A stretch of 64,000 nucleotides of DNA from a bacterium (GTDB lineage: Bacteria > Verrucomicrobiota > Verrucomicrobiia > Limisphaerales > J093): assembly GCA_021780105.1 (NCBI GenBank), contig JAJXZJ010000029.1:1-64000 (forward strand), written 5' to 3'. Position numbers and translations under genes: made by a program. Positions 34,423-43,897 of the stretch are shown piece after piece. The notes under the pieces are model-generated. The model made no database searches and was not told the origin of the DNA. It was given only the letters and a program-made list of their open reading frames with translations. Position 1 is the stretch's first letter. Each line of letters opens with the position of its first letter.

Positions 34423-34767
34423 GTGATGTTTGGCTGTCTGACAAGCTTTGCTTTCCACAGACTGTTCCCGAACGTCGGGTTTAAAATCATCACTGAACCA
34501 GGTTCACCTGAAGATCTACCATGCCTAGAAAGAGACAAGCTATCCAACAGAACGCGCGCAATATTGCGGATTTCGGCAGGATAGCAACAACAATCGGCAA
34601 CTTTTTTTCACCTCCCCGTCCCGCTCAATCCCGCGCCGAAACGCGGCCCGGGGCCATTCCTTCCGGCGGCACGCGTGCGGACGACTCTCGCTGACGCGCC
34701 GCGCCCGGCCTCTCGTCGCGGCTCGCGCAGTTCGCAGCCGAAAGGTTGGCGTCAGGCATCCTGCCGG
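34423..34767. other. Intergenic region / probable long 5' leader of the RRM gene
   Basis: About 345 bases between the subtilase gene end and the RRM gene start. The part nearest the RRM gene is AT-richer than its surroundings and probably contains the promoter and a leader RNA. No reading frame or named RNA family is recognised. Confidence 0.4.
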
Positions 34768-36645
34768 TCAGCGTTCCCGTTTCAACGCCTGGATCAGCGC
34801 CACGGGGTCGGCCAGTGTGCCGAGTTGCACGGTCTCGCCGTCGCGCGTAACCGGCACGGTGCGCCCGGTCTTGAGTGCGGCCGCCCAGAACGCCTCCGGT
34901 GTCACGTCCGGCTTCGCCTCGCAGGCCAGCGCATACAGTCCGGCGATCCACGGCACGGACCAGCTCCAGCCCGCGCTGGCATAAAATGCGTCGTCGTCCG
35001 GGCCGGTGGGACCGGCCGTGGTCCGCGCGTCCATCGGCACCAACAGCCGTTCGCCAGGCCGAAACCGGCCGGGACCGTTCCAGAATTGCGACGCCCACCA
35101 TGATCCCAGGCCAAACGACTCGAACTGGTCCGGATCCAGCAGGGCATCGCGGCCGAGGCCGTGGAACTTGAAGCCGTAATGGCGCTCAATGGACGTCGTA
35201 ATCACGAACACGCCTTCGCGTTGGGCGCGTTCCACGGCGGCGTCCGCCACGGCACCGCCTTTCATGTCCGGCGACCAGCCGACGGAAATCGAGATGACCC
35301 GCAGCTTCCGCCCGGCCGGCAGCGTGGCATTCACGTCAAGCAACCGGTGAATCGCCGCTGCCAGCGAGGTGAAGTCCAGTTCGCCCCTCGCGTCCGCGTG
35401 CCACTGGGCCACGTAATACAACTCGGCTCCGGGCGCGACGCCACAGGTCTTGCCCACGGCAATGGACGCGACCGCCGGGCCATGCATGGAGGCATCGCTG
35501 TTCACGGCGTAGTGGATTTCCTCGTAGAGCCGGAGCCGGGCGCGGTATTCGCGATGGTTGACGAGCAGCGTCTGGTCAATGATGCCAAGGCCGACGCCGC
35601 GGCCCGTGAAACCGCGGGCGTGCAGCGCGCAAACGCCCAGGCCGGGGTTCCGACCGAGCTCCATGATGTGCTGCGCGTCAAATCCGGCGGGCATTCGTTG
35701 CGGCCAGCGGGTCCGGCTGTCGAAGTCCGAATGCAACAGGTCGGCCAGCCGGTCCTGGAGGTCCAGCGCGCGCAGGTCGTAGCTGCGCAGATCCACCTGG
35801 TCGTGGCGCGGTGAGTTCGCATCCCAGTGACCGATTTCCGCTCGCGTGCCGCGACGGAATTTCAACGGCGCCGGCTGGCGGACGATTTCCAGCCGGCCGG
35901 TGGCGGACAGGTTCGTTTGGAATCGGGGCATGGCGGCAAACGGCCAGGGAGCGGCCGCGGCCGCGGGCCGGGCAAAGCGCGTGTCCGGCAGGTCAGGGTT
36001 AAGCTTGGCTCCGGTAAAGTGAAATTCGACTTCGTGGTCCGCCCGGATGGTGTGCGGCAGTTTCAACCCGCCCACCTCCCGGTAATCTTCCAAAGTCAGC
36101 GTGCCGACGCGCGCCAGCCGGCCGCTGGCCGCGTCGAACCAGAGCCGCGGCCGGACCTCGGTTTTGTTGCGAACCGTGTAAAAGGTCTGGTTGTTCGTTC
36201 GGACCTCGTCGCTGAGTCCCCCGCCGTAAAGCTCCGTCAGGCGGAGTTGGCCGAAGGGCGCCGTTGCGAGCATCAGGTCGAGCATCACGGCCTGATCTTG
36301 CGGATCGGTCACGTCACGAACACCGTCCGGCTTGGACGCCCAAAGCCGCGCCTGCGTGTCCCGGCCGTGCTGGAACGTCGTGCCATCCGCCTTCTTGAGC
36401 GTGAGCACCATGAAGCCGGGCGCCTTGAGGGCCAGTTCGACGCTGAACTCGTGCGGTCCCTCGCGTCCCGTGCCGGTGAAAACGATGTTGGTCGCCTGCG
36501 TCAGCGCCTCGCGACCACCGATGGCGTTCAGGTGCGCGTCAATCAATTCCGCCGCCGGTGGCGGTGCCACCGCGGCCAGCATGCTGGCCAGGCAAACCAC
36601 CGCGGCGAAGGCACTGACGCCCAAGGAGTGTCTGATAGTGTTCAT
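34768..36645 (-). CDS. Exported subtilisin-like (S8) protease with N-terminal LolA-like domain
   Basis: The 625-residue protein has a signal peptide (MNTIRHSLGVSAFAAVVCLASMLAAV). Residues about 30-220 resemble outer-membrane lipoprotein-sorting or LolA-like beta domains (LIDAHLNAIGGREALTQATNIVFTGTGREG...TLTLEDYREVGGLKLPHTI). Residues about 340-600 form a divergent S8 domain: Asp357 in LGIIDQTLLVNH, His388 in SMHGPAVASIAVG and Ser561 in GWSWSVPWIAG, which aligns with GTSMAAPHVAG but has Trp instead of Thr before the serine. The triad thus appears complete. It is divergent from the GntR-ABC operon and shares the palindrome region. The biological substrate is unknown. Confidence 0.78.
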   Translation of the reverse strand: MNTIRHSLGVSAFAAVVCLASMLAAVAPPPAAELIDAHLNAIGGREALTQATNIVFTGTGREGPHEFSVELALKAPGFMVLTLKKADGTTFQHGRDTQARLWASKPDGVRDVTDPQDQAVMLDLMLATAPFGQLRLTELYGGGLSDEVRTNNQTFYTVRNKTEVRPRLWFDAASGRLARVGTLTLEDYREVGGLKLPHTIRADHEVEFHFTGAKLNPDLPDTRFARPAAAAAPWPFAAMPRFQTNLSATGRLEIVRQPAPLKFRRGTRAEIGHWDANSPRHDQVDLRSYDLRALDLQDRLADLLHSDFDSRTRWPQRMPAGFDAQHIMELGRNPGLGVCALHARGFTGRGVGLGIIDQTLLVNHREYRARLRLYEEIHYAVNSDASMHGPAVASIAVGKTCGVAPGAELYYVAQWHADARGELDFTSLAAAIHRLLDVNATLPAGRKLRVISISVGWSPDMKGGAVADAAVERAQREGVFVITTSIERHYGFKFHGLGRDALLDPDQFESFGLGSWWASQFWNGPGRFRPGERLLVPMDARTTAGPTGPDDDAFYASAGWSWSVPWIAGLYALACEAKPDVTPEAFWAAALKTGRTVPVTRDGETVQLGTLADPVALIQALKRER

Positions 36646-36826
36646 ACATTTTGTGTTTGGTTGAGGATACTCATGCCGGTGTCAGTCCGCCGCCCGGCCA
36701 GCCGGTCAACCCGCGTATTTCAGATTTGGACCACGCCGGCATGGCTTCATCACGCCGAAGGTGCGCTTTTCATGCTCCGGTGTCCCCGGAAAAAAGTGGC
36801 GTGACGACTGGACAAGGGTCATGTCA

Positions 36827-36852
36827 AAGTGTAATAGATGACTATGACACTT
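36827..36852. promoter_or_regulatory. Palindromic operator candidate for the GntR/YtrA regulator
   Basis: AAGTGT-A-ATAG, spacer ATGA, CTAT-G-ACACTT forms an 11-base-arm imperfect palindrome, flanked by two TGTCA words, 43 bases ahead of the regulator start. A TTGACA-like hexamer on the minus strand overlaps it and could belong to a promoter of the divergent protease gene. Autoregulation by the adjacent YtrA-type protein is typical of the family; binding here is inferred. Confidence 0.55.
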
Positions 36853-36894
36853 GTCAACCAGCGCCAACGCGACCGCGGGCGGGAGGTTTGAGGC

Positions 36895-37287
36895 ATGGAA
36901 CTCCGTCTTTCCACTTCCGACGGCGTGCCCGTTTACCGCCAGATCGTCAGCCAGGTGAAATACCTGATGGCTGCGGGCCGGCTGCAAGCCGGGCAGGAAT
37001 TGCCGACGATCCGGGCGCTGGCCGAGAAGCTGGTCATCAACCCGAACACCGTCGTCCACGCCTACGCGGAACTGGAGCGCGAGGGCGTGGTGGTGCGGCG
37101 GCACGGTTCGGGCACGTATGTGGCGGACACCCCGCCCCGCCGCGCCACCAGCGCCCGCCGCGAGACTCTGATCCCCAAGGTGGACTCGCTGCTCGCCGAT
37201 GCCGCGCACCTCAATCTCGGCGTGGAGGAAGTGATCCGTCTCGTCTGCGAACGTTACGCCAACCTCAAACAACCGGACAAATCATGA
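36895..37287 (+). CDS. GntR-family transcriptional regulator (YtrA subfamily)
   Basis: A 130-residue repressor with the winged HTH ELRLSTSDGVPVYRQIVSQVKYLMAAGRLQAGQELPTIRALAEKLVINPNTVVHAYAELEREGVVVRRHGSGTYVAD and only a short C-terminal tail, the layout of YtrA regulators that control neighbouring ABC transporters. The gene end overlaps the next start in an ATGA (37284-37287), which indicates translational coupling with the ABC ATPase. A palindrome lies upstream. The effector is unknown; YtrA systems often respond to cell-wall or antimicrobial stress. Confidence 0.9.
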   Translation: MELRLSTSDGVPVYRQIVSQVKYLMAAGRLQAGQELPTIRALAEKLVINPNTVVHAYAELEREGVVVRRHGSGTYVADTPPRRATSARRETLIPKVDSLLADAAHLNLGVEEVIRLVCERYANLKQPDKS

Positions 37288-38177
37288 ACGACTCGACCAT
37301 CATCGAACTGGACCGGGTTTCCCGGCGCTTCGGCGCGAAGCTCGCGCTGGACGAAGTTACCCTCCGCGTGCCGCGTGGGGTTGTGCTCGGCCTTGTCGGC
37401 GCCAACGGCGCGGGCAAGACCACCTTGATCCGCCACCTGCTCGGCCTGCTCCGCGCACAGCGCGGCGCCGTGCGCGTGTTCGGCCTCGACCCCGCCACGC
37501 ACCCGGTGTCGGTGCTGGCGCGGCTCGGCTATCTGTCCGAGGACCGCGACCTGCCGCCGTGGATGTCCGTCGGCGAACTGCTGCGCTACAGCCGCGCCTT
37601 CCGGCCCGCTTGGGATACGGGCTACGCGGAGCAGTTGCGGGAACAATTTCAACTCGCGCCCGGTGCCGTGCTCCGTCAACTGTCGAAAGGCGAGCTGGCC
37701 AAGGCTGGTTTGATCGTCGCCCTCGCCCACCGGCCCGAGCTGCTGGTGCTGGACGAACCCAGCTCCGGCCTCGATCCGATTGTGCGCCGCGAACTGCTCG
37801 AAGCGGTCGTCCGGTCCGTCGCCGAGCAGGGTCGCACCGTGATCTTCTCGTCGCACCTGCTCGACGAAATCGCCCGCGTCTCGGACCACGTCGCGATGAT
37901 GGCCCACGGCCGGCTGCTGTTGCACGGCCCGCTCGCCGGGGTGTTGGAGCACCATCGCCGCACAGTCGTGCGCGCCAACGTGACGCGCGACCGTCTCGTC
38001 CAACTACCCGGTGTGCTGGCTGTGACCGGCGGGCCGGTCGAATGGACGGTCATCGGCAACGGCTCGCCGGAGGCGTTCGCGCCGGCATTGCACGCGCTTG
38101 GCGGCGAGTCGTTGGAAGAAAGCGACGCGACGTTTGAAGAAATCTTCCATGCCCGTGTCGGCCACGCGGCCGCTTGA
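37284..38177 (+). CDS. ABC transporter ATP-binding protein
   Basis: This 297-residue ATPase powers the membrane protein encoded next. Walker A is GANGAGKTT, Walker B LLVLDEPSSGLDP and the H-loop SSHLLDEI. The signature is LSKGELAKAG where LSGGQ is usual, a variant known in YtrB/export-type cassettes. It is translationally coupled to the GntR regulator and is followed after 46 bases by the permease. The C-terminal part (VVRANVTRDRLVQLPGVLAVTGGPVEWTV) is the extra domain of exporter ATPases. Export of an unknown compound is inferred. Confidence 0.9.
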   Translation: MNDSTIIELDRVSRRFGAKLALDEVTLRVPRGVVLGLVGANGAGKTTLIRHLLGLLRAQRGAVRVFGLDPATHPVSVLARLGYLSEDRDLPPWMSVGELLRYSRAFRPAWDTGYAEQLREQFQLAPGAVLRQLSKGELAKAGLIVALAHRPELLVLDEPSSGLDPIVRRELLEAVVRSVAEQGRTVIFSSHLLDEIARVSDHVAMMAHGRLLLHGPLAGVLEHHRRTVVRANVTRDRLVQLPGVLAVTGGPVEWTVIGNGSPEAFAPALHALGGESLEESDATFEEIFHARVGHAAA

Positions 38178-38223
38178 AGAAAGGGCAAATGGGATCTGAC
38201 CAACCTGCCACCAGAACTTCGCC

Positions 38224-39870
38224 ATGAACTCGATCACCCGTTCGCTGCCGGCCGTTCCTTCCGGGAACGCGACCGGCTGTCGCTGGGCGCCGCTGCGGGC
38301 GCTCGCCTGGGAATTGCTCTGGAAAAACCGCGTCCTCCTGCCGGCCCTGCTCATCGTGTGGGGGGCCGGCGCCTGGCTGGCGCACGTCGTCGCCGGCGCG
38401 CCACCGTCCGACCACGGCATGATTCCGTATCGCCAGGCCGGTGTGGTGCTGTGGCTGGCCTCGCTGATGTTCGGCTTCGCGCCGTTCACACTCATGGACA
38501 GCCACGGCGGCTGGCGGTTCAGCTCGATGACCACGCGCTGGTTTGTGCTGCCATTGCCGGCCACGTTGCTGGTGCTGTTGCCGCTCGCGCTGGGCTGGCT
38601 GGCCATTGCCGGCGTGCATGGCGCCTGGACGCCGCTGGTCAAACGCCTGCTGCCGTTCACCGATCCGACCTATCACGGCGTGCTGCTGCTGGGCTTGATG
38701 ACGCTGGTCCAGACGGTGGCGTGGCTGACGCCGCGGAAGCCGGCGCAATTCTGGACCCTCGCCGCGCCGCTGCTGGTCGTGGCACTCTGGCTGGCGTTCG
38801 TGCCGCCAGAATCCCCGCGCTGGGCGGCCGAACGCGGGCAGATGATGCGCATCGTGGCGGGTGTGTCGGCGGCGCTGGCGTTGATCAGCATCGCCGTGGC
38901 GCGGGCACACCGCCGTGGCGACTGGCCGGGCGGCTTTTCGCTGGCGTGGCCGGGCCGGGCCGCACGAACGCGGATCAACGCTGATGTCACGCCGTGGCGC
39001 TCGCCCTGCGCGGCGCTGGCCTGGGCGGAAGCGCGGCCGCTGGGGCGCGCCTTTGCGTTGAGCTGGCTGACGGTGGCCGGGTTGATCAGCGTGCTGGTAA
39101 TCGCCGGCATTCATTCGCGGCTGCCCGATCAACGGTGGTTTTCCGGGGTGGCCGTCATTGCGGCGCTGGACTATCTCATGCTTTGGGGGCTTCTGTGGCT
39201 CGCGCCGGCGGGCATGGTGGTGGCGGGCGAATCGCTGGGCGTGTTCAAGACCAGCTTCACGTCATTCCGCGCAACGCTGCCGGTAAACGCCGGCACATTG
39301 CTGGCGCCGCGGTTGCTGGCCATGTTGCTGGCCTTCCTCACGGTCTGGGTGCCGGTCATCGCCCTGCTGGCGGCCGGCTTCAAGCTGATGCCCGATTTGC
39401 CGCCCGGCTACCCGCGCCTCGCGGAAATGATCCCCATGCTGGTCTGGTTCATGGCCGTAAGCAGTCACGCGATGACCGGCGCGTTGCCGCTCCTGCTGAC
39501 CGGCCGGCTGGAGGGACTGCCCACCATGCTGGTGCCAACCTTGCTGGCCTGGGCGGGCACCTGGCAACTCGCCGGTTATCTGGGCGGCGAAGGCCAGGAC
39601 GCGCCGGCCGCATGGGTCGTCGTAGTGCTGCTGGTCGTCAAATTGCTGATCGCCACCACTGGCCTCACCCTCGCGGTGCGCGGCGGACATCTGCGACTGC
39701 GCACAGCGACCATCGCCATGGCCACGTGGATCATCCTCGCCTCCGCGGCGGGGTGGGCGCTGGCGAGCCACGGCCAAATGGTTCGTGCGCTCGCGGTGGC
39801 GACGTTGATTCCATGCGCCCGGCTGGCGTGGTGTCCGCTCGCGGTGGCGTGGAACCGGCATCGCGGTTAA
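38224..39870 (+). CDS. ABC transporter membrane protein
   Basis: The 548-residue polytopic membrane protein has about a dozen hydrophobic segments, for example LLPALLIVWGAGAWLAHVV, AGVVLWLASLMFGFAPFTL, LLVLLPLALGWLAIAGVHG and LLAMLLAFLTVWVPVIALLAAGF. It lies 46 bases after the ATPase and so is the likely permease of the YtrA-controlled exporter. No substrate-specific motif is recognised. Its position and hydrophobicity are the main evidence. Confidence 0.8.
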   Translation: MNSITRSLPAVPSGNATGCRWAPLRALAWELLWKNRVLLPALLIVWGAGAWLAHVVAGAPPSDHGMIPYRQAGVVLWLASLMFGFAPFTLMDSHGGWRFSSMTTRWFVLPLPATLLVLLPLALGWLAIAGVHGAWTPLVKRLLPFTDPTYHGVLLLGLMTLVQTVAWLTPRKPAQFWTLAAPLLVVALWLAFVPPESPRWAAERGQMMRIVAGVSAALALISIAVARAHRRGDWPGGFSLAWPGRAARTRINADVTPWRSPCAALAWAEARPLGRAFALSWLTVAGLISVLVIAGIHSRLPDQRWFSGVAVIAALDYLMLWGLLWLAPAGMVVAGESLGVFKTSFTSFRATLPVNAGTLLAPRLLAMLLAFLTVWVPVIALLAAGFKLMPDLPPGYPRLAEMIPMLVWFMAVSSHAMTGALPLLLTGRLEGLPTMLVPTLLAWAGTWQLAGYLGGEGQDAPAAWVVVVLLVVKLLIATTGLTLAVRGGHLRLRTATIAMATWIILASAAGWALASHGQMVRALAVATLIPCARLAWCPLAVAWNRHRG

Positions 39871-39905
39871 ACCACGCCGAAGCCACGCCGCCACCACTCT
39901 GAGCG

Positions 39906-42900
39906 TCACTTCTCCGGCACTTCAATCACGTCGCCGTCGCGAAGCCAGAGGTCGTTGCGAGGGTCAACGGTTTGCTCATTGAAAACCCACTCGTTCGTCT
40001 GGCCCGTGGCGGGATCCACGCGCCGCACCTTCACCCGCGTGAGATCCGACGTGCTGAGCAGCCGCGCGCTGCCGGTCAACGCTTCCTTGAGGTGAAACGG
40101 AAGAATGAACCCAGTCCAAAACCCTTCGGACGTCCGCGGCCGGTCAGTCACTGGCGCGCCGGAAGAACCCAGCGACAGCGTGACAGACTGCGGCTGGCCT
40201 TTGACCACGACCGTCACCTTCCGCTCCAGACATTTGGCCAGCGACCAGCTAAAATCCGCCGGCAGCCCGCCCCAGGACTCGGTCAACTTGTGTTCCCGAT
40301 CCGGGATGTTCACCGCGTCGCCCCATTCGAGCGGAATATCCTTGGCGCGATCCTCCGAGGCCACCAGGGCGGCGACATCCACCGGAATTGCCGTGAGCTT
40401 GCCCGTCTTGGGATCGCGGCGGCTGATCGTGACCTTGGTGAAGTCAGGAAACGGCACCGGCGCCGACCGGGCTGCTGGACGTCCCGGACGAACGACTTGC
40501 TCCGCCCCCCACGGCAAGACCGCGATCGCTTCCAGCAGCGTGAACCGGTTGAGCGTGTTCGTTCCCTGCTGGAACACCGGATACACCGTGCCGGTGCTGT
40601 GCCGCGTGACGGTGATCTGGTCCAAGTCTTCCGCGCCGTGTTCGCGGAGCAACGCGACGATGTCGCCGGCATCCGCCTGGGTGAACTGCCCGCGGTTGGG
40701 GACACTGTAAATATTGCGGTTGTCCGGCAATTTTTCCGCCATCGCCAGCGGCGTTTCGCCCGCTGAATCCTTGGCGTTGACGTCCGCCTTGGCGTCGAGC
40801 AAGACGCGGATCAGGTCCGGGTCGCGGCGGTTGACGGCGAAGTGCAGCGGCGTGCGGCCGTTGGCATCCCGCGCGTTCACGTCGGCGCCGTGCGCCAGCA
40901 GGAACTTCACCAACTCCAGATTCTGGTTGGCCACCGCAACCAGCAGCGGCGTCACGTCCTGATTCGCCTCGAAGGACGGCTGCTGGCCGTAAGCACCATA
41001 TTGCATCATGGGGACACCTGGGAACGGCATCGGAACACCGGGGTGGATTAGCCTTCCGGGGCCAGGCACAACCGCACCGGCCGGCTGGTTCTCCGCCACC
41101 GGGGCTTTGCGCTCGGCGAGTGTGGGAATGTCCTTCGGCCAGTTGCCGTGGGCGTTGACGTCCGCCTTGGATGCCACCAGCAATTCCACCGCGTCATTCT
41201 TGTTCCACTGCGCCGCCAGGTGCAACGCGGTCCAGCCATTGGTGGTTTTGCCGTTTTCGTCCGCGCCGTGTTGCAGCAAAGCCTGCACAATCGGTTGTCG
41301 GGCTTCGTCACCCAGCGTCACCGCCCGGAACAGCGGGAACCACGGCTGATCGCGACCCTTGGTCCAGCCGGACAGATTCGGGTCGGCGCCGGCGTTCAGC
41401 AGCAAATCCACCAGGTCCGTCTTCCCGGCGTCCACCGCGTACTGCAATGGCGTGTTGCCGCCGCTGTCGCGAACGTTCAACTCCGGCTTGCGGGCGAGCA
41501 ACAGCTTGAGCGTGTCCCACGCGTTGACGAGCACGGCCCAGTGGACCAGCGTGATGCCGCTGGCCGCCTTCGCGTTCAGGTTCGCGCCGTGATCCAGCAG
41601 CAGCCGGGTCAGGTTCGTGTTGCCCGTGCCCACCGGGGCGAACAGGACGGTCCATTCCTTGTCAGCGGAACTTTCGTGGAAGTTGCCTTGGTAGTCCCGA
41701 TAGATCGCCGGCACCGGCGCTTCGAGGTTGGCGTGGTGGTCCAACAGCAACTCAACCAGCGCCGGCTGCGCGTCTCGGACGGCAAAGAAGAGCGCGGTGT
41801 AGCCGTTAGCATCGGAAACGTTTACCGCGGCACCCCTTTCAAGAAGCAGCTTCGTGGTCTCCGCCTGCTGGCGGAGAATGGCCCACATTAACGGCGTATC
41901 ACCACGTTGATCCGCAGAGTTGATGTCGGCTCCGTGCTTCAGCAGAAGTTCCACCATTGCCGGAAAACCATTCCTTGCCGCGACGCACAACGGCGTGGTC
42001 CCGCCAATGTTCGCCACGTTAGCCCTGGCATTGACCTGGGCGCCCTTGGCCAGGAGCACTTCGGCCACCTCCACAAAACCGTGTTCCGCGGCGGCATGAA
42101 GTGGTGTCCGGCCGTCCCGGTTGGCAGCGTTCACGTCCGCGCCGGCCGCCAGCAGGATTTCGCACACCCGCTTGTGGCCGCTTGTCGCCGCCATGTGCAG
42201 CGCGGTATGGCCTTGGCTGTCTCCAGCATTCACATCTGCCTTGTTCGCCAGCAGGTATTCCGTCACGGCCAGGTAACCATTCGCGGCTGCTTTGTGAAGT
42301 GGCGTGCCTCCGTTCTCGGAAGCATTGCGGGCATTCACGAGATCCGGACTGTCCTGAATGATCGCTTTGATGCGCTGGAGTTCGTCGGCCTCTTCCTTGG
42401 TCGCCGGCGGGTCCGCTGTCCCGAAGTCCTCGGCCGCAGCGGCGGTCGTCGCCGCCGGCGCGCGTTGGGTGGCGGCCAGCTCGCGCTGGAGCGACAGCAC
42501 GTCGCGGCGGGCGGCGATTTCGTCCAGCGGCGGCGCCGCGCCCACGGCGATCTGCCCGCGGACCTCCTGCAAATCCTCGTCGGCGAGCTTCAGTTCCTGC
42601 TGGATCAAGGCCATCTGCCGCTCCTTCGCCGCGTTCTCCGGCAACTGGCGCTGGAGGTGGATCAGGTCTCGTCGGACCTTGCGCACTTCGTCCGGCCCGG
42701 CCCTGCCGTTCTCGACCTTCTTCTGCGCCCCGACGAGTTCCTGTTCGACCAGCTTGATTTCCTCATGGAGTGATTGCACCTCCGCCGGACTCATGGCTGG
42801 TCGGGCCGCCACCGCCGGCGCCGCACCGGCCGCGGCCTGCAACACCTGGAGCCGCGCACGCTGGATGCCGAGGATGAATTCGATTCTGGCGCTGATGGCG

Positions 42901-43583
42901 CTGAGCTGCTTCTCCAGTTCTGATTGGGCCATGACGGCGGTGAACTCCGAAGTGGATGATAGAAGCTCGGGACTGGCTTCCGCGTTCAAGGCCACGTGGA
43001 AGGCATTCGTTTTCAAGTCCGGCTGGCTGCGAAAGAGCGCGATTTGGTCGCGCAGTTTGGGCACGTTGAGCAGCATCTTCCTCAATCCTTCATCCGGGAA
43101 AAACGCGAGCACGGCGCGGGCCTGCTTTTCCGGGTCATCCTTCAATCGTTCAATGCTGGCGAGCCGGACGGCGAGTTGCGCCGCTTCCCCGCTGGCGCCG
43201 GCTTGGGGATTGCCGTCCTGATTCCCCGCAAGGTCGGCGGTGCTCAACGCGCCGAGGGTGACGAGGTTTTCGCGGCTGAGTTTGACGAGGTTGGTCTCGC
43301 CGCTGTAATCGCGGAGAATCCGTTCGTAGGCGGCCACGGCGTCGTTCGTGCGGCCGAGCCGGCGGTAGCACTCGCCGAGGCGAAAGACAGCCGTGGCGCC
43401 GGCCTGGCGCATGACGTCGGCCTGGCGGACGGCGCTTTCGTAGGCGCGCGCGGCGGCGGCGTAGTCGTGGTTCACCTCCTCGTCGAGCAAGCCCTTCTGC
43501 AGCGCCTCGGTGAACGGGTCGGCGGCGAAGGCGGCGGCGCTGAAAACGACCGCGAACAGCAGCAAAGTGAATCTGTTTTTCAT
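39906..43583 (-). CDS. Large secreted ankyrin-repeat protein with SLBB-like C-terminus
   Basis: The 1225-residue protein begins MKNRFTLLLFAVVFSAAAFA at 43583, a clear signal peptide. Residues about 20-130 look TPR-like (AARAYESAVRQADVMRQAGATAVFRLGECYRRLGRTNDAVAAYERIL). A long coiled-coil/ALA-rich stretch follows to about 400. About 13 ankyrin repeats (TPLHKAAANGYLAVTEYLLANKADVNAGDSQGHTALHMAA...) run to about 960. The C-terminal part (ITVTRHSTGTVYPVF..., VTISRRDPKTGKLTAIPVDV, VKVRRVDPATGQTNEWVFN..DLWLRDGDVIEVPE) resembles SLBB domains of polysaccharide-export proteins. It presumably works in the periplasm or at the outer membrane in protein-protein or glycan contacts. It lies upstream of a two-component pair on the same strand. 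Confidence 0.83.
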   Translation of the reverse strand: MKNRFTLLLFAVVFSAAAFAADPFTEALQKGLLDEEVNHDYAAAARAYESAVRQADVMRQAGATAVFRLGECYRRLGRTNDAVAAYERILRDYSGETNLVKLSRENLVTLGALSTADLAGNQDGNPQAGASGEAAQLAVRLASIERLKDDPEKQARAVLAFFPDEGLRKMLLNVPKLRDQIALFRSQPDLKTNAFHVALNAEASPELLSSTSEFTAVMAQSELEKQLSAISARIEFILGIQRARLQVLQAAAGAAPAVAARPAMSPAEVQSLHEEIKLVEQELVGAQKKVENGRAGPDEVRKVRRDLIHLQRQLPENAAKERQMALIQQELKLADEDLQEVRGQIAVGAAPPLDEIAARRDVLSLQRELAATQRAPAATTAAAAEDFGTADPPATKEEADELQRIKAIIQDSPDLVNARNASENGGTPLHKAAANGYLAVTEYLLANKADVNAGDSQGHTALHMAATSGHKRVCEILLAAGADVNAANRDGRTPLHAAAEHGFVEVAEVLLAKGAQVNARANVANIGGTTPLCVAARNGFPAMVELLLKHGADINSADQRGDTPLMWAILRQQAETTKLLLERGAAVNVSDANGYTALFFAVRDAQPALVELLLDHHANLEAPVPAIYRDYQGNFHESSADKEWTVLFAPVGTGNTNLTRLLLDHGANLNAKAASGITLVHWAVLVNAWDTLKLLLARKPELNVRDSGGNTPLQYAVDAGKTDLVDLLLNAGADPNLSGWTKGRDQPWFPLFRAVTLGDEARQPIVQALLQHGADENGKTTNGWTALHLAAQWNKNDAVELLVASKADVNAHGNWPKDIPTLAERKAPVAENQPAGAVVPGPGRLIHPGVPMPFPGVPMMQYGAYGQQPSFEANQDVTPLLVAVANQNLELVKFLLAHGADVNARDANGRTPLHFAVNRRDPDLIRVLLDAKADVNAKDSAGETPLAMAEKLPDNRNIYSVPNRGQFTQADAGDIVALLREHGAEDLDQITVTRHSTGTVYPVFQQGTNTLNRFTLLEAIAVLPWGAEQVVRPGRPAARSAPVPFPDFTKVTISRRDPKTGKLTAIPVDVAALVASEDRAKDIPLEWGDAVNIPDREHKLTESWGGLPADFSWSLAKCLERKVTVVVKGQPQSVTLSLGSSGAPVTDRPRTSEGFWTGFILPFHLKEALTGSARLLSTSDLTRVKVRRVDPATGQTNEWVFNEQTVDPRNDLWLRDGDVIEVPEK

Positions 43584-43897
43584 GGCGCGAGGCTGACGCA
43601 AATGGGACGCGGAATTGTCAAGATTTTGCAAAATCGCAGAACATTACGGAAAGACACGAATTTCACGCCGGAACGCGCCGGCCCGCGGTGGAGGTTGGGC
43701 GGCGGTGCTCCGCCGCCCAAGATGGGGCGGAGCGGCGGCTCCGCCCTACCACTGCACATTCGATTCCACTCGGGGCGCGCACAGTCCTTGACTCCGGTTT
43801 TCGGGTTCATTCGAGTTTTCGCCGCGTCTTCGACGAGCTTCGATCTGTTCGCGTCCGGCTTCGTGGAATTCGTGTCACGCTTCATACCCTTGGTGTC
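43584..43897. other. Intergenic region with two adjacent hairpins
   Basis: This 314-base gap separates the ankyrin gene start from the response-regulator stop. It holds the promoter of the ankyrin gene and two perfect hairpins (listed separately). No gene was found. Confidence 0.5.
43697..43746. repeat. Pair of REP-like hairpins
   Basis: GGGCGGCGG-TGCT-CCGCCGCCC is followed after AAGATG by GGGCGGAGC-GGCG-GCTCCGCCC. Both stems are perfect 9-mers with 4-base loops. The paired layout is like a BIME/REP doublet. No T-run follows either hairpin, so termination is not the obvious role. Confidence 0.7.
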
